From the NCBI RefSeq assembly GCF_001642475.1, contig NW_019174119.1:1-33015 (forward strand): 33,015 nucleotides of DNA, written 5' to 3'. Within the stretch, counting starts at the first letter, position 1; the number at the start of each line of letters is the position of its first letter. The stretch comes from Fonsecaea monophora (taxonomy: Eukaryota; Ascomycota; Eurotiomycetes; Chaetothyriales; Herpotrichiellaceae). Of the stretch, positions 1-10,118 are shown piece by piece. The notes beneath the pieces are model-generated. The model made no database searches. It was given only the letters and a program-made list of their open reading frames with translations, and was not told the DNA's origin. Made by a program: the position numbers and the translations under genes.

Positions 1-560
1 CTCCCTGCGCGGCCCTCCCGCGCGGCCCCCTCCCACCGCGAGGAGGAGAAGAGGGAGAAGAAGAGCGAGAAGAGCCGAGTAAGTAGTCCTAGCTCTGAGA
101 GACGCCATATCCAACGGGGTCATGGGCGGCGCCCTCCATCGACAAGCAGCTGCTAATATACCTATGCTAGGCGAGGAGGAAGAGGCAGAGAGAGAAGAAG
201 AGTATGTCTTATCCTTAAAGCACACCTAATATACTAACGTACTTGTCAGAGGTGGCAAAGAAGGGTACGCTAGTGGCAAAATACGCAGGTGGCATATACT
301 CAAATGGTGTTTAGCTGCGAGGGACGCCGTAGCCAATCCGGTAGCATCTTGTAAGTTTGTTAGCTGAGGCCCAGGAGGGTATCTATACCTAACAGATGGG
401 GATAGTGAAGGAGGAGGCCGCCACCGCCGCCACCACCACCAACACCACCGTTGCCTCAGAGACAGACGGTGTTTTTATCAAGACCGAGCCTGAGGCTGAG
501 GCTGGGGTGGACGGGGGCGAGGCTGGCAACTTCAGCCTCGGCGGCTGCCCAGTCACGAGG
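1..560 (+). CDS. possible partial gene, unidentified (exons only)
   Basis: This stretch shows a series of plausible exon/intron junctions rather than one open frame. A GTAAGT donor sits at 79, an acceptor at 170 follows a CTAAT branch point, a GTATGT donor sits at 202, an acceptor at 249 follows CTAAC, a GTAAGT donor sits at 351, an acceptor at 395 follows CCTAAC, and a GTAAGT donor sits at 561. The left exon encodes a charged Glu/Lys/Arg-rich segment. The block 396-560 encodes an Ala/Thr-rich then acidic segment with two SUMO-type psi-K-x-E motifs (VKEE and IKTE). The phases do not join into one clean reading: one route stops at TAG 312-314, and another needs an atypical donor at 341. I do not recognise the product. 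It may be the 3' part of a gene entering from the left, or partly leader of the next gene. Confidence 0.28.
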
Positions 561-586
561 GTAAGTCGCCACACCCGCCAAGCCTA

Positions 587-594
587 TCACGTGA
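587..594. promoter_or_regulatory. TCACGTGA palindrome (E-box type) upstream of eIF4A
   Basis: A perfect 8-bp palindrome with a CACGTG core lies about 240 bp before the eIF4A start codon, followed by a pyrimidine-rich leader. CACGTG is the classic site for bHLH factors such as Cbf1/Pho4 in fungi. A promoter role here is inferred from position only. Confidence 0.4.
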
Positions 595-835
595 CACTAC
601 GACTGGATGATTCGATTTTCAAAATTTTCTTTTCTCCAGACGCCTCCTCTCATTCATATCTTCGACATACAAATCTCGCTCTCGAGATTCTTTCTTGCCA
701 TTACTCACACTACTCTCAACTGACATTCACGCTCTTTGCAGGCGTAGAAACCTCTTTTCACAGTAAATTTCTGTGCATCACACCAAATTCAGCAACCAAA
801 TCAACCAACTCAACCAACTCAACCAAATCGCAATC

Positions 836-2285
836 ATGGCCGACAAAGGTCTCGAAGAAGTCCCAGAGTCTCAAATCGAGTCAAACTACGATGAAGTCAC
901 CGATTCATTCGATGCCATGGGTCTCAAACCCGAACTTTTGCGCGGTATGTCGTCTCACCTAGCCGTCGACCCCCCTGGCCTCCTAGTCCCTCTCCTTGAC
1001 CTCCAACCACTCCTACATGTCGTATAGATGCTAATTGCAACAGGAATTTACGCCTACGGCTTTGAACGTCCAAGCGCCATCCAGCAGCGTGCAATCATGC
1101 CGGTGATCAAAGGTACGTCGTCGTCGCGAAAATTTGGGTCAAAAACTGACTGAAAGCGAGCAGGATCGGACGTGATCGCCCAGGCGCAGTCCGGGACAGG
1201 AAAGACGGCTACCTTCAGCATCTCGTGCTTGCAAAAGATCGATCCCAACCTCAAAGCATGCCAGGCTCTGATCCTGGCGCCGACGCGTGAGCTGGCGCAG
1301 CAAATCCAAAAGGTGGTTGTGGCGATCGGAGACTTTATGAACGTGGAATGCCACGCATGCATCGGAGGAACAAATGTGCGCGAGGACATGAAGGCGCTTC
1401 AGGACGGCCCACAGGTGGTTGTCGGCACCCCTGGTCGTGTGCACGATATGATCCAGCGCCGGGTGTTGAAGACGGACAGCATGAAGATGTTCATTTTGGA
1501 CGAGGCTGACGAGATGCTTTCGGTAAGTGCTTTTGCCACCACCACCATCACCACCTAGGGGATTGCTGACAGATTGCAGCGCGGATTCACCGAACAAATC
1601 TACGACATCTTCCAACTCCTTCCCCAATCCACTCAGGTCGTCCTCTTGTCCGCCACGATGCCCCAAGACGTTTTGGAGGTCACGACCAAATTCATGCGCG
1701 ATCCGGTCCGCATCCTCGTCAAAAAGGCCGAGTTGACATTGGAGGGTATCAAACAGTTCTACATTGCGGTGGAAAAGGAAGAGTGGAAACTCGACACGCT
1801 GTCTGATCTCTACGAGACAGTGACCATCACACAAGCCGTCATCTTCTGCAACACGAGAAGAAAGGTCGACTGGCTCACCGACAAGCTCCAGGCTCGTGAC
1901 TTCACAGTCTCTGCCATGCATGGTGACATGGAGCAGGCTCAGCGTGATGTGATCATGAAGGAGTTCCGATCAGGATCCTCGCGAGTGTTGATTGCCACCG
2001 ATCTTTTGGCGCGTGGCATCGATGTGCAGCAAGTCTCACTGGTCATCAACTACGATCTCCCCGCCAACCGCGAAAACTACATCCATCGTATCGGACGTGG
2101 TGGTCGATTCGGCCGAAAAGGTGTTGCCATCAACTTTGTCACCGCCGACGATGTTCGCATGATGAGAGAAATCGAACAATTCTACAGCACTCAAATCGAA
2201 GAGATGCCAATGAACGTTGCTGGTATGTTGTTACCTCTGTCTTGATATCTACTCGGAAACTAACTTTTGTCCAGACCTCATCTAA
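836..2285 (+). CDS. tif1: ATP-dependent RNA helicase eIF4A (translation initiation factor)
   Basis: This is the DEAD-box helicase of the cytoplasmic eIF4F complex, which unwinds mRNA 5' leaders for ribosome loading. Five exons (836-944, 1044-1112, 1164-1522, 1580-2222, 2275-2285) join in frame to a 396-residue protein, the usual eIF4A length. Visible motifs: the Q motif around residues 43-54, motif I AQSGTGKT (67-74), PTRELAQQ, TPGRV, DEAD (172-175), SAT (203-205), ARGID, and HRIGRGGRFG from 348. It ends in the family-typical VADLI, the last three residues supplied by an 11-nt terminal exon. The ATG lies in a CAATC leader context and opens directly into the conserved N-terminal region. A possible leader-intron acceptor occurs at 739-741. 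All four introns have GT-AG ends. The identification is secure. Confidence 0.97.
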
Positions 2286-2726
2286 TCACTCTCATCGGGC
2301 ATGTGGATGGCGTTTGTTCAGATGTAGCAACGACTCGAGAAAAGTGGGATGAAGCCTGTCTCCGACTGCTTGGCTCAATGTTGTCGCTCACGAAAAAAAG
2401 TCATGTTTTTCTTATCATGAGGACGGACACTATCAGAACGTGACGGTCGAATGTTGCTTATGTGGGCAGATTTCGCAGGCGTTTCTGCTTCTTAATGTTT
2501 AGCTGACAATTGTTGTTGGCTGTCGCTCAACAGATTCCAAAGTGCATTCTCATGTACAACGCAGGAATGATGGTTTCTCTTTGCTGCTTTGCGATAGATA
2601 GGTAGAAAATCAAAAGGTTCATTTACCACAAAACATGTCTTATGATCTTTGACGTGCAAGGGAGGAGAACTTGGCATAAGGTTTTCTTTTCTTCAGAGAA
2701 ACCTTCATGTCGGTCAAACGCTCAAA
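2286..2726. other. intergenic: eIF4A 3' flank and promoter of next gene
   Basis: This 441-bp spacer between two same-strand genes contains short A and T runs and no convincing ORF, RNA gene or repeat. It presumably holds the eIF4A 3' UTR and the promoter of the 2727 gene. Confidence 0.6.
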
Positions 2727-4499
2727 ATGCCCGTCACATCGCTTTCAGATCGAAAGATGACGGTCAACTACGCCATCGACTTACTTAGAGCCCATCAAAT
2801 CCGTCGAGAAAATGTGTTCCTATATGAGCAGCTCCAGACGTGTGTCAAAGAGGTCGCAATGTTGCGTGAAGAGATACGAGATTCGACCCAACGGCAGACT
2901 GCCATCGAAAACAAGGTCAAGTCCATCAAGGTGCCCATTGACGACCACGCTACAAAAGCCTCTGCCATTCTCGAGAAGCAGGAAACTCGGCTCAACGACC
3001 AGGCTCGTGAGATACGGGCAGTGCGACAGTCGTGCAGGGCGTTGCAAACCGAGACTTCAGATATCAAGACGTCGTATCACGACGCACAAACGGCCCAGCA
3101 GACACAGATAGTAATTGTCGAGAAGCAGAGGGAAACCCTCGAGAATCTGCAAAGAGCTCTTGATGACAAGGCAGATACCGCACTTGTCAAAGTGTTGGAA
3201 AGTCGCGTGAACAAACTCTGGAGTGATCAAAATGCTGGCATTGTTGTAATAGACTCAGTCAGCCACGTTTCAGAGACTGCAGAGCGTATGAGCCCTATTT
3301 ATGAGCTAGGTACATATCGCTCACAAGAAACTGCTGACCTCTTTGCAGATGAATCGGTCCAGGTTCGGGATTCCCTCCCTGACCGTTCTGAACCTCAGCA
3401 GGCTCGAGAGATGACACTCCCAAACGATCTCGACCTCGACGCCAATGCTCACACGATCAGCTATGCTGGATATGAGTGCCGCGCAGCGGAGCCGTCCCTC
3501 AGAATGTTGTCACCACTCCCCATAGAGGCGTCGCGGCTCGCCGAGATCAAGACCCTCCGGCAGAGAAGATTTGACAGCTGGGACCATTACTACGACCAAG
3601 GTCAGGAACTCGTCCAAGCCTTGCCGCAGGACTTTGAAGAGACAATCATACACCATTTTGTGGAGGGACTCTATCACAACACCCATAGAAAACAGTGTCA
3701 GCAGTGGCTCGACTCGAGTGGATGGACTTGGGCCAACGTTACCGTCTTTGGAAATCTATGCTCACAACTTCTTGCCAACGACACATCGGTGGAAACTTCG
3801 CGTCCGAGACAGACAGACGCAGGGCTTGCTACAGTCGGTAAGTCAGGACAGCGTGTCGATGGCGTCAGCAAGGAGGCGAAAAACGGCAAAGTACCACGAG
3901 ACACTGCCGATGCACCGCTGCGGCGAAGCCAACGCGTGGCCGAGAAACAAAACCTCCAAACGCAGACGGAAAAAAGGCACGAAGTCGAATCAAACAGAGG
4001 TCCGCCGGCTCACAGGACACGACAGGACATCACTCAGGGATCGAGGCTCAAGACCGATCCTGGCAAGGTCCCCGATGAGGCGCAGAGACAGCAGCAGGCT
4101 GTCGACGCCACGGAACCGCGAGCGCCGCCTCAGAAATCTGCAAAGGTGACTGTAACCCTCCAGGAGACGGGCCCCGCAAAAAGCACGACCGTCTCAGCAA
4201 AGCGTCGCGAAAGCCACAAGAGGAGAGCCGTCGTCAACGAAATTGATCAGCCAGCAAAGCGACCGAAGCCTCGCCCGACAGCGCCTCCAAACCATCACAT
4301 CTCCCCCAAACTTGTGTCATTTCGCGAACAAAATGCAGAGTCAATGGAAGAAAGCAGCAATGACGAGGGGTTTCTGCACAATGACCCCAAGCCTTCAGTT
4401 CCCACGAGAGTACGTCAACGGGCAGGGCACAGAAAGAGAGGACTACCTCTGCCGCCGCCACCAGAGATCCCTATTCTACCTACCACAGACGAAGAGTAG
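2727..4499 (+). CDS. hypothetical coiled-coil protein with basic disordered C-terminus
   Basis: This single-exon frame encodes 590 residues; I do not recognise the family. The ATG at 2727 (TCAAAATGC context) is preferred over the longer open frame because it directly precedes the structured part. Residues about 20-165 are heptad-rich and charged, and are predicted to form a long coiled coil. A Trp/Tyr-rich compact block lies near residues 280-345 (WDHYYDQGQ, then HHFVEGLYHN, then SSGWTW). The remaining roughly 200 residues are low-complexity and strongly basic, with an RRSQR motif near 399 and an AKRPKPRP segment that could act as a nuclear signal. A nuclear or chromatin-associated scaffold role is only an inference. 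The central block superficially recalls gag-like capsid segments, but I cannot support that. It converges on the next gene with a 126-bp gap. Confidence 0.8.
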   Translation: MPVTSLSDRKMTVNYAIDLLRAHQIRRENVFLYEQLQTCVKEVAMLREEIRDSTQRQTAIENKVKSIKVPIDDHATKASAILEKQETRLNDQAREIRAVRQSCRALQTETSDIKTSYHDAQTAQQTQIVIVEKQRETLENLQRALDDKADTALVKVLESRVNKLWSDQNAGIVVIDSVSHVSETAERMSPIYELGTYRSQETADLFADESVQVRDSLPDRSEPQQAREMTLPNDLDLDANAHTISYAGYECRAAEPSLRMLSPLPIEASRLAEIKTLRQRRFDSWDHYYDQGQELVQALPQDFEETIIHHFVEGLYHNTHRKQCQQWLDSSGWTWANVTVFGNLCSQLLANDTSVETSRPRQTDAGLATVGKSGQRVDGVSKEAKNGKVPRDTADAPLRRSQRVAEKQNLQTQTEKRHEVESNRGPPAHRTRQDITQGSRLKTDPGKVPDEAQRQQQAVDATEPRAPPQKSAKVTVTLQETGPAKSTTVSAKRRESHKRRAVVNEIDQPAKRPKPRPTAPPNHHISPKLVSFREQNAESMEESSNDEGFLHNDPKPSVPTRVRQRAGHRKRGLPLPPPPEIPILPTTDEE

Positions 4500-4625
4500 C
4501 TGGCCGAACTCAGTCACTGCGCAATACCTCTTGCACGGGTAGATGGCATGGAAAACATTCAATGGCGCTGATGATTGAGGAGGCCGGGCATCCACTTTAT
4601 AACTGGTCATAACTTTTTGGAAGTT

Positions 4626-5393
4626 TCAAGTCTCCTTGAAGATATATCCATCTTCGGACTCGTCATCCACGACATCGACATTGATCTTGGCCTCGACCAC
4701 TTCAAGTCCATCCGCCTCCAGACCGCATTCCACCCTATCTCCACCTTTGAGCGGCCCGACGCCTTTCGGAGTTCCTGTCAAGATAATGTCGCCTTCTTCG
4801 AGAGCCATGACCTTGCTGATGTCGCTCAGCATCCTGGGGATATTGAACAACATCAAGTTGGAGTTATCTTTTTGCTTGACCTCGCCGTTGACCTTCAGCC
4901 ACAGCAGCACATTGTGAGGATCTGGGATGCGGTCAAAGGGGATCTCGTGGCTGATAGGCAGGAAGGTATCGAAACCCTTGGCGATAGACCAGGGAAGACC
5001 CTTCTTCTTTGCTTCATCCTGTACATTTCGAGCAGTCACATCGATACCCAGGAAATAGCACTTGATGTGGTCGAGGAACCGGGAATCGTCCGCTTGCAAA
5101 TTCTTCAGCGGGGTCGGTGTTTCTCCAATAACCAGGCCAAGCTCAACCTCATGGTGCAGATTCACACCGCGAGGGCGGATGATAGGACCTTTGTCTGGTA
5201 GGAGGATAGAGGACGGTGGCTTGAGGAAGAAGAAAGGCTGTGCCGGACGCGCAGATGACAACTCGGTTATATGATCACTACACCAGAGCATGTCAGTATT
5301 TCAAAGTTGCACCGCTGAGAGGCGGGAGAGTGCATACGCATAGTTTCGCCCAATGCAGATGACCTTGCGACAATTTGCCTTGATGGAGGCCAT
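4626..5393 (-). CDS. fumarylacetoacetate hydrolase family protein (FAHD1-like acylpyruvase/oxaloacetate decarboxylase)
   Basis: Two exons (5393-5338 and 5277-4626) joined across a 60-bp intron (GTATGC donor, CTGAC branch, TAG acceptor) give 235 residues, close to FAHD1 size. The splice restores the family start: CRKVICIGRNY in exon 1 runs into ADHITEL in exon 2. Metal-binding acids are visible as E62 and E64 in HHEVELG and D98 in GIDVTARN. The conserved IAKGFDTF and GDIILTGTPKGVG segments follow. Members of this subfamily hydrolyse acylpyruvates or decarboxylate oxaloacetate with Mg2+ or Mn2+; human FAHD1 is mitochondrial. No clear transit peptide is seen with this start. The exact substrate is not determined by sequence. 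An upstream 51-codon open frame (about 5455-5607) cannot be spliced in frame to this start. Confidence 0.93.
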
Positions 5394-5906
5394 GGAGGGC
5401 ACCTTGCAATGCTGTATACCTAAGCCGCCGAGAGGGTGGTTGAAAGCAAACTTACTAGTCACAAACAAGGTCTACACCATAGCCTTGAACATTGAAAACA
5501 TCTGAGGTCTTCCCCTCAGTCTCCACTGTCGACCATCCGTCAGTGTGGGAATTGTGTGCCTTGCATGACTGGTCAATCTGGAGGGCATCGGTAACTTTCG
5601 GACGGGCCATCAAGAGGGGGGGAGATGTTGGCAAAAACATTCATCCATTGTGCTTGCTGTGCACACCCTCACATCATTTGCCTTCCCTCGGTGTGTTCCT
5701 TTCCCATCTCTTTCTTTCCTGTCCATTCCGCCGACTGTGTGCGAGTATGTTCGAGACGGTGCGCGGGTAAAGGAGATGATAGATCTCGCTGCTTTCGCCA
5801 CCGCAGGTGATAGGTGACAAACTCTCAAGGGGCGGCTAAAGCGGCGATTGGTTAAACCAGTGCTCTTACTTTTGTGCTTGAGTAAATATCGAACATTGCT
5901 GGACGA

Positions 5907-6278
5907 ATGCTCATCAATCTACCATCTTCGCCCTCGTCTGCTTCTCATTCGCTTCAACTGCGGCTGCTACCCACACCTGTAGGGCTTGAGGTCTCCAAGG
6001 TCCCCTTGACTGGTTCGTATTATGTATACTATGACACCAAGAATCTCGCCCCTCATCCAACAAGACCAACCAAAACAATTCCGAGATTGAAAAGGTCTTC
6101 CTCGTCACCTCGCAGCAAGGCTGAAGGACCACCTCTGCAAGGGACAAGGTCGCCTCCGCTCCATTTTTATCAGATCATGTCGGAGCCTGCGCAAACCTCA
6201 CCATCAAGATCTTCTGTAATTGACGCAAAGCGACTGGATTTTATCCACATGCTAATTCAAGCCGAGTTCGGGAAGTAA
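5907..6278 (+). CDS. weak candidate small ORF, unknown
   Basis: An ATG-initiated frame of 123 codons with a Ser/Pro-rich and basic composition. There is no recognisable domain and no splice-site support. It may be a small species-restricted protein or a chance frame; chance is at least as likely. Confidence 0.15.
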   Translation: MLINLPSSPSSASHSLQLRLLPTPVGLEVSKVPLTGSYYVYYDTKNLAPHPTRPTKTIPRLKRSSSSPRSKAEGPPLQGTRSPPLHFYQIMSEPAQTSPSRSSVIDAKRLDFIHMLIQAEFGK

Positions 6279-6352
6279 TAACATGGTTAGATCAACACGT
6301 CCATTCGGAGTGGTCAAGCTCAGTCGAGATATCCGGCGGCTTTAGTTGTACG

Positions 6353-6619
6353 ATGGCCGCGAGGTTTTCTCTGACAATAGCATCAGCATTGCTCGTACAA
6401 CGAGCAATCAATTCCTTACGCCGTTCGTCATCCTCGAAGTCGAGGGGAAAAAAATTTCTCTACGAACATGCTCCAAAGTATCCTTCGATGCCGTGCTCCA
6501 CGACGATCAAAGTGACGTTTGCCAATGGCACGCAGTTGTGGCAGTCTACCAAAAACCGGCCCCATCTTGTCCATACCTCTGTCTATTTCCCTACCCGGCA
6601 GTGTCATATACAGCCTTGA
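6353..6619 (+). CDS. weak candidate small ORF with presequence-like N-terminus
   Basis: An 88-codon ATG frame. Its first 30 residues are rich in Arg, Ser, Ala and Leu with no acidic residue, which resembles a mitochondrial presequence, and a Lys/Tyr-rich segment follows. I do not recognise the family. An overlapping 99-codon frame in another register weakens the case. Confidence 0.18.
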   Translation: MAARFSLTIASALLVQRAINSLRRSSSSKSRGKKFLYEHAPKYPSMPCSTTIKVTFANGTQLWQSTKNRPHLVHTSVYFPTRQCHIQP

Positions 6620-7488
6620 ACGGAATGTGTCTACTACCTTTCTAAAACGCGATTAAGAGGGCCTGCGGGTCGAGGGAACAAAAAGGTGACAGCTTGACAG
6701 CAGTCATCGGAAATGCCAAATAGGCCCGGCGGCTTACTAATTTTTTCGCAGTAAAGTCGGAGGACCTAGCTGCATTGCATTGTGCCATGGCCCAATACCG
6801 CGGTATCTGACGCAACTCGGGATTGTGGCATCAAACGATGCAGTTAAGAAATGACCCTCTTTCCATGGCTAACCGGGGCTGTCCTAGAGAATTTGGAAAA
6901 GAGAACGGCGGCGTGGACGATATTGCGGACGATGTTGTACGATTTGACATTCCAAAATGGCGGGTACTGAGGGCAGCACGGGAAGAGGGGCGCGACGCTA
7001 GGCTGAATGATCTGGGACTACGAGGAGGAACGTATCCGAGAAAAACTCCAGAAGGGTACAAGCTTGCTCAGGTCTGGTTGGTTCGCGTGCTGGCGGAGCG
7101 ATATGGGTCCAGCTTCAGACAGCACCACTCACAGCGCAAGCTCCAACCCCGGTCGCCTGCATGCCGGCAGGCCCGTTTACAAACCCCTGCCAGGCAATAC
7201 TCGTACTCGAAGGCGTTTCCGCAGGGGTCCTGCGGTACGGTCCCATTGAGTCTTTATGTCGACCACTATCAGACCTCGATCTGTCGCTCCCGTGCCTTTA
7301 CGAGGTTGCTTCGATCTCACACCTACGACAATGGAAGCATCCTTGGCTTTCGATCGATTAGGCTTACTCCTTTCCCTGTCGGGCTTCATTCGGAAGAAGA
7401 TCAGAGATGCGCAAAGTAGATATGTCCTGCGGTTCCCTGTCGTTACCGTGGACATGCATTATGGAACTTGTACCATGCATACCACACA

Positions 7489-9162
7489 ATGTCGACGCGA
7501 CGAGGAAGAGGACGACCTGGTGGCACTAACCCAGATTTCCTTTGGGTCAACCGGACCCCAGACTCTGAGAGACTCTCCGCCACCCGACAAGAGAGAGAGG
7601 AACTTCGAACCATTACTAGCCATGCTCGTCAATGGCGGGCTGCACTGCGACGTCAACAGAGGCTCTACAGTGCTCAAACTGAGGCAACTCACGCGCAGAG
7701 CATCGTGGGCTGGGGAAGGCAAGGCAACCTCTCCGAGACCAGCTCCGCCGAGACATCTGCGGCTCCTTCACCTGCCGCAATGACACAGATCACAGGAAAT
7801 TCAACTGATCCATTCACCTATCTCGAGTCGCCGGACGATGCGTGGTGGTCGCACAACGCGTTCAGGTACGCCATCGACTCGTGGCTGCCGTCAGTGTTCC
7901 GAGACTTGGACGTGCTGGATGAGGCAATATCAAGCTCTGAATCCTGTCTCGCGACCATCGATCGAATTGTCCAGGGTTGCCTTGAAAACAGGATGCACAT
8001 GTTCTCGCTGCTCGCCGCAAGCACAGGATTCTTAAAGTACGTGTTGCGGCTTCAGCTTGACCGACGTGACTCCCCCGAATATTGTATGGGCAAAGCTCTT
8101 CAGCATCTGCGACACCATCTGGCCGGTGCACCACAACCTAACGAGAGTCTTATATTTGATCTCAAAGCGCTGTCGACGTTTGAAAGATACGTGGACAATT
8201 TTGAGGGAGCTAGGACACACCTACGGATGGTTCAGCACCTTGTTCAGTCAGTCGGAGGGCTTGAGATTCTGGAACCGCCTATGCGCCTGGTATGCTGGCT
8301 GTGGGATCTGTTGGTAGCTGGTGGAACTGGGGAGAACCCCTTGATGCCTCTTACCTGGGATCCTGGTATGCTTCCACGCCAGCAAATGCGAGACGAGATA
8401 CTTCCAGCTCTGGCTCAGAGCGGAATCATCCCCAGTGGCGCCGGTCTGCTTCAGTACGGATCATTGGTACAAGATGAATTGTCGCCCATCCTTGTCGACG
8501 CGATACAGTGGTTCCAAGTGCAGCAATACAACCGAATCCACAATTTCAGCCGATCTCCTATTGAGCAATGGGCTACGAGAAGAGCATATGCCATCGTCCA
8601 TCGACTACTTTCCATGGCACCGAGTTCTCCAGGAGACAGATTGCAGGGCTTGCTGTCGGAGTGCGTCAAGCAGAGCTTCCTGATCGTCACAGCGGACGCC
8701 GAAGCTGCGAGGAGATCTCGAGTACAGACTGAATCGCCCAGAAATCCTACTAATTACTCCTGGTCTGATGTTGGTCGCCTTCGCCAGGCGCTCTCTGCAC
8801 TCGTGGAATCGGAGGAAAACTGGCAAGAACAACACGAGGAAATCGTCCTTTGGATGGCGTGTCTAGGTGTCCAGGCTACATCGACAACTATGCTTGAGTC
8901 GATTGCGCAACATGAACAGACAGCGCAAGCAGCAGCAGCAGGCCCCTCGGCGCCACCGCCCAGCGAAGAGGCAAGCCCTCGAGAGTGGCTCCTCGGATTA
9001 GCGAGGCACATATTCTTCGAGCGGCGGAACCGAAATGGTGCATTGTCTTCGCATCCGCCTGCAGATGACGACCTAGTACAACTCATGAGCCGCTACCTCC
9101 ATAAATGCGAACCATCCGGACGGCCAGATATCATGGGGCTCGAAGAAGTGCTATCTCCGTGA
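7489..9162 (+). CDS. fungal-specific transcription factor-like protein with N-terminal AT-hook
   Basis: This single-exon frame gives 557 residues from the ATG at 7489 (a longer frame exists only through a non-ATG codon). Residues 4-12 are Arg/Gly-rich around an RGRP core (7-10), the minor-groove AT-hook signature. The next segment, FLWVNRTPDS followed by ITSHARQWR, resembles the start of zinc-cluster-less members of the PF11951 fungal regulator family. The body (about 110-420) is helical, with the family-like HMFSLLAASTGFLKYVLRLQ region and repeated Leu/Trp helices. No Zn2Cys6 cysteine cluster is present. The likely role is a nuclear regulator of unknown targets. The C-terminus includes a Gln/Ala/Pro-rich linker and then a final helical part. 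Family assignment comes from overall pattern rather than a decisive catalytic motif. Confidence 0.75.
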   Translation: MSTRRGRGRPGGTNPDFLWVNRTPDSERLSATRQEREELRTITSHARQWRAALRRQQRLYSAQTEATHAQSIVGWGRQGNLSETSSAETSAAPSPAAMTQITGNSTDPFTYLESPDDAWWSHNAFRYAIDSWLPSVFRDLDVLDEAISSSESCLATIDRIVQGCLENRMHMFSLLAASTGFLKYVLRLQLDRRDSPEYCMGKALQHLRHHLAGAPQPNESLIFDLKALSTFERYVDNFEGARTHLRMVQHLVQSVGGLEILEPPMRLVCWLWDLLVAGGTGENPLMPLTWDPGMLPRQQMRDEILPALAQSGIIPSGAGLLQYGSLVQDELSPILVDAIQWFQVQQYNRIHNFSRSPIEQWATRRAYAIVHRLLSMAPSSPGDRLQGLLSECVKQSFLIVTADAEAARRSRVQTESPRNPTNYSWSDVGRLRQALSALVESEENWQEQHEEIVLWMACLGVQATSTTMLESIAQHEQTAQAAAAGPSAPPPSEEASPREWLLGLARHIFFERRNRNGALSSHPPADDDLVQLMSRYLHKCEPSGRPDIMGLEEVLSP

Positions 9163-9413
9163 TTGAACCTTCGCGGCACACCACACAGACTTTCTTCAGT
9201 GAGCGTGGTTGATCAGCAGGACATCGCGGCCATCTGTCACCATCTCGCTGGGCTCCTCTTCTCTCCACTCCCATCCCGCTTAGGGGCGAAGGGAGGCAAC
9301 AAGGGAGGTGAGGAAGGAATGGGAACCTGCCAGCCTGCCAAGCAACAATCTGCGCGATAATATGCCAATACCAACGATGTACGAATCCGTACCTACGTGC
9401 CTACTTAGGTAAT

Positions 9414-9448
9414 ATTCCTAAATGGAGGTATTTAACCCTATTAGGAAT
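9414..9448. repeat. small inverted repeat
   Basis: Arms ATTCCTAA and TTAGGAAT flank a 19-bp spacer, about 250 bp after the regulator stop codon in an AT-rich patch. It could form a hairpin in the 3' flank; function is unknown. Confidence 0.3.
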
Positions 9449-9994
9449 GGTTTGGATGCACGCCTCGTCTGTGGCTGTGTCCAATCCCTCGTCTTCGCAG
9501 ATCCCTCGCTACGGGCGACTTGCGGGAGCAATTATGGATTCTGAGAACTAGACGAAACCGACCTTATCATGTATCCAACATCAAACACCGAGGATCAAGA
9601 AACACAGAAACCGGGCAGACTAGAGAGGACCAAGAACATCCTAAACAGAAAACAGAATATACCCCCATCCTGTGTGATACCCGTGGCGGAGCCGCATGTA
9701 CGACTAAAAAAGCCCCCCAGAAGAATGAACTTGTTTCAATCATTTCTCTGTTCTATCCATATCTTTTCCACCACGTCCGAGTCTAGCGCGGACCCAACAA
9801 GCAACCGAAGCAGCCAGAAAAGGAAAGCCACTAAGAGCCGGGGCATGCTCGACATCTGTGGTACCTGCGATGAAGTCAATAAATATCATGCCGCTAACGA
9901 TCGTGGATCCATGTGTGGACGAGAACATGGACATGGTGATCAGATCGAGATGGGACACGGAAAGACATGGACAAGGATGCTCATAATGATGCTC

Positions 9995-10118
<124 letters not shown>

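Larger units (their letters stand above)
5394..7488. other. 2.1 kb region without a confident gene
   Basis: This tract separates the FAH-family gene from the AT-hook regulator, which read away from each other. It holds several short open frames on both strands but none that I can match to a family. The two most protein-like are listed separately (5907-6278 and 6353-6619). Frames in 6823-7419 overlap each other in three registers and look like chance or decayed sequence. Promoters of both flanking genes must lie here. Confidence 0.5.

Noticed and set aside
5455..5640. 61-codon minus-strand frame just upstream of the FAH-family gene, considered as its first exon
   Set aside because: The GTAAGT donor after it and the acceptor near the FAH exon do not join in the FAH reading frame, whereas the ATG at 5393 gives a normal family start.
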